Part shown: piece by piece, positions 5,210 through 5,579 of the stretch | Position numbering within the stretch: position 1 is the first letter of the stretch | How the letters are laid out: each line of letters starts with the position of its first letter | Source: an uncultured Veillonella sp. | GTDB lineage: Bacteria; Bacillota; Negativicutes; Veillonellales; Veillonellaceae | Assembly: GCA_900549845.1 (NCBI GenBank) | Contig: URPT01000109.1 | Span: 1 to 5,579, forward strand | Reading direction: 5' to 3' | Length of the DNA: 5,579 nucleotides | The notes under the pieces: model-generated | Databases searched by the model: none | What the model was told of the DNA's origin: nothing | The model's input: only the letters and a program-made list of their open reading frames with translations | Translations under genes and position numbers: made by a program

Positions 5210-5222
5210 TTTACAAATATTC

Positions 5223-5264
5223 TGATTTATATTTTGTGATCTATATTTTCTGAGCTATGTTAGT
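5223..5264. repeat. imperfect 14-bp tandem repeat, three units
   Basis: Units start at 5223 (TGATTTATATTTTG), 5237 (TGATCTATATTTTC) and 5251 (TGAGCTATGTTAGT), each beginning TGA at an exact 14-bp period. Units 1 and 2 agree at 12 of 14 positions; unit 3 has diverged. A weak promoter for maf could lie within them (TTGTGA 5234-5239, 16 bp, TATGTT 5256-5261). The repeats may be slippage products or binding sites. Confidence 0.6.
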
Positions 5265-5281
5265 TAGTCTTATTAATAAAA

Positions 5282-5296
5282 TAGTTAAATTAACTA
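5282..5296. promoter_or_regulatory. AT-rich operator-like palindrome upstream of maf
   Basis: TAGTTAA (5282-5288) and TTAACTA (5290-5296) form a perfect 7-bp inverted repeat around one central A, 15 bases before the maf SD. Just upstream is the perfect 10-bp palindrome TTATTAATAA (5270-5279), and TTAGTTA (5260-5266) can pair with TAACTAA (5291-5297). The centre is too tight for an RNA hairpin using the inner repeat, so a dimeric repressor site is the more natural reading; AT-rich palindromes also arise by chance. Confidence 0.35.
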
Positions 5297-5323
5297 AAAT
5301 TCTTATACCGTAAAGGAGTGCAA

Positions 5324-5579
5324 ATGGCTGGATTATATTTGGCGAGCCAATCACCACGAAGAACTGAATTATTAACACAAGTTGGCATTGATCATATTGT
5401 CGTATCGAGCACCTATGAAGAGGCTAATACTGGATATGATGATCCCATTGAAATGGTAAAAGCACAGGCTTTAGGTAAAGCTCGTGCTGCTGTAGATGTC
5501 CCTGAACGTAGTATTGTGTTAGGTGCAGATACGATTGTCGTGCTAGATAATCAAGTGTTAGGCAAACCTCATGATGCGG
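5324..5579 (+). CDS. maf: Maf nucleoside triphosphate pyrophosphatase, N-terminal part (3' truncated)
   Basis: Maf proteins hydrolyse non-canonical or excess nucleoside triphosphates to the monophosphate and pyrophosphate in the cytoplasm, and have been linked to septum formation. Only 85 codons are in the window, of a family length near 190-200. Visible marks are LYLASQSPRRTELL (4-17), the nucleotide-binding start; ALGKARA (49-55); LGADTIV (66-72), with Asp69 as the conserved catalytic acid; and LGKP (79-82). PRR rather than PWR after the SxS motif points to the dTTP/UTP-type (YhdE-like) rather than the m7GTP-type (YceF-like) subgroup. The ATG at 5324 has a strong TAAAGGAG (5311-5318), five bases away. 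The frame stays open to the window edge. Any tie to the upstream PH-like gene is unclear because 114 bases separate them. Confidence 0.95.
   Translation, partial: MAGLYLASQSPRRTELLTQVGIDHIVVSSTYEEANTGYDDPIEMVKAQALGKARAAVDVPERSIVLGADTIVVLDNQVLGKPHDA

Noticed and set aside
1..5579. A defence island, mobile element or other novel system
   Set aside because: All recognisable genes are chromosomal housekeeping functions with intact motifs; there are no integrases, transposases, toxin-antitoxin pairs, repeat-spacer arrays or inserted terminal repeats in the window.

Overview
The window looks like an ordinary chromosomal housekeeping segment from a low-to-moderate GC, AT-biased bacterium with Firmicutes-type genes: strong AAGGAG-like Shine-Dalgarno sites, a PyrR regulator, a TmcAL enzyme and hairpin-plus-T-run terminators. 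Protein style and codon use suggest a Negativicute, most likely Veillonella or a close relative. That is an inference from general resemblance, not a database match. There is no mobile element, CRISPR array, phage gene, tRNA or rRNA, and no intergenic gap exceeds about 185 bases.

Layout from left to right. (1) The 3' part of an RluA-family rRNA pseudouridine synthase gene (rluD, cut by the window edge). (2) A 168-base, A-rich spacer with a 10-bp tandem repeat and a small leader hairpin. (3) pyrR, the pyrimidine regulator/uracil phosphoribosyltransferase; its last codons form the left arm of a perfect 15-bp terminator stem. (4) On the minus strand and convergent with pyrR, tmcAL, the tRNA-Met cytidine acetate ligase. 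(5) A divergent promoter region. (6) A two-gene operon of a small lipoprotein and ackA (acetate kinase), only three bases apart. (7) A strong terminator that runs into the promoter-like sequence of (8) an uncharacterised protein with two membrane helices and a PH-like domain. (9) A spacer with a 14-bp tandem repeat and an AT-rich palindrome. (10) The first 85 codons of maf, a nucleoside triphosphate pyrophosphatase, running off the right edge.

Functionally, most genes concern RNA modification (RluD, TmcAL), pyrimidine nucleotide control and clean-up (PyrR, Maf) and acetate/ATP metabolism (AckA, and TmcAL, which consumes acetate and ATP). RluD next to PyrR matches the ylyB-pyrR order in Bacillus subtilis. 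AckA carries every catalytic residue of the family and shows a Phe codon preference typical of a highly expressed gene, as expected for an anaerobe that makes ATP while excreting acetate.

I found no convincing undescribed biological system. The points most worth a second look are the lipoprotein-ackA coupling, the coding-embedded terminator of pyrR, two look-alike promoter regions, and the short tandem repeats in two spacers.
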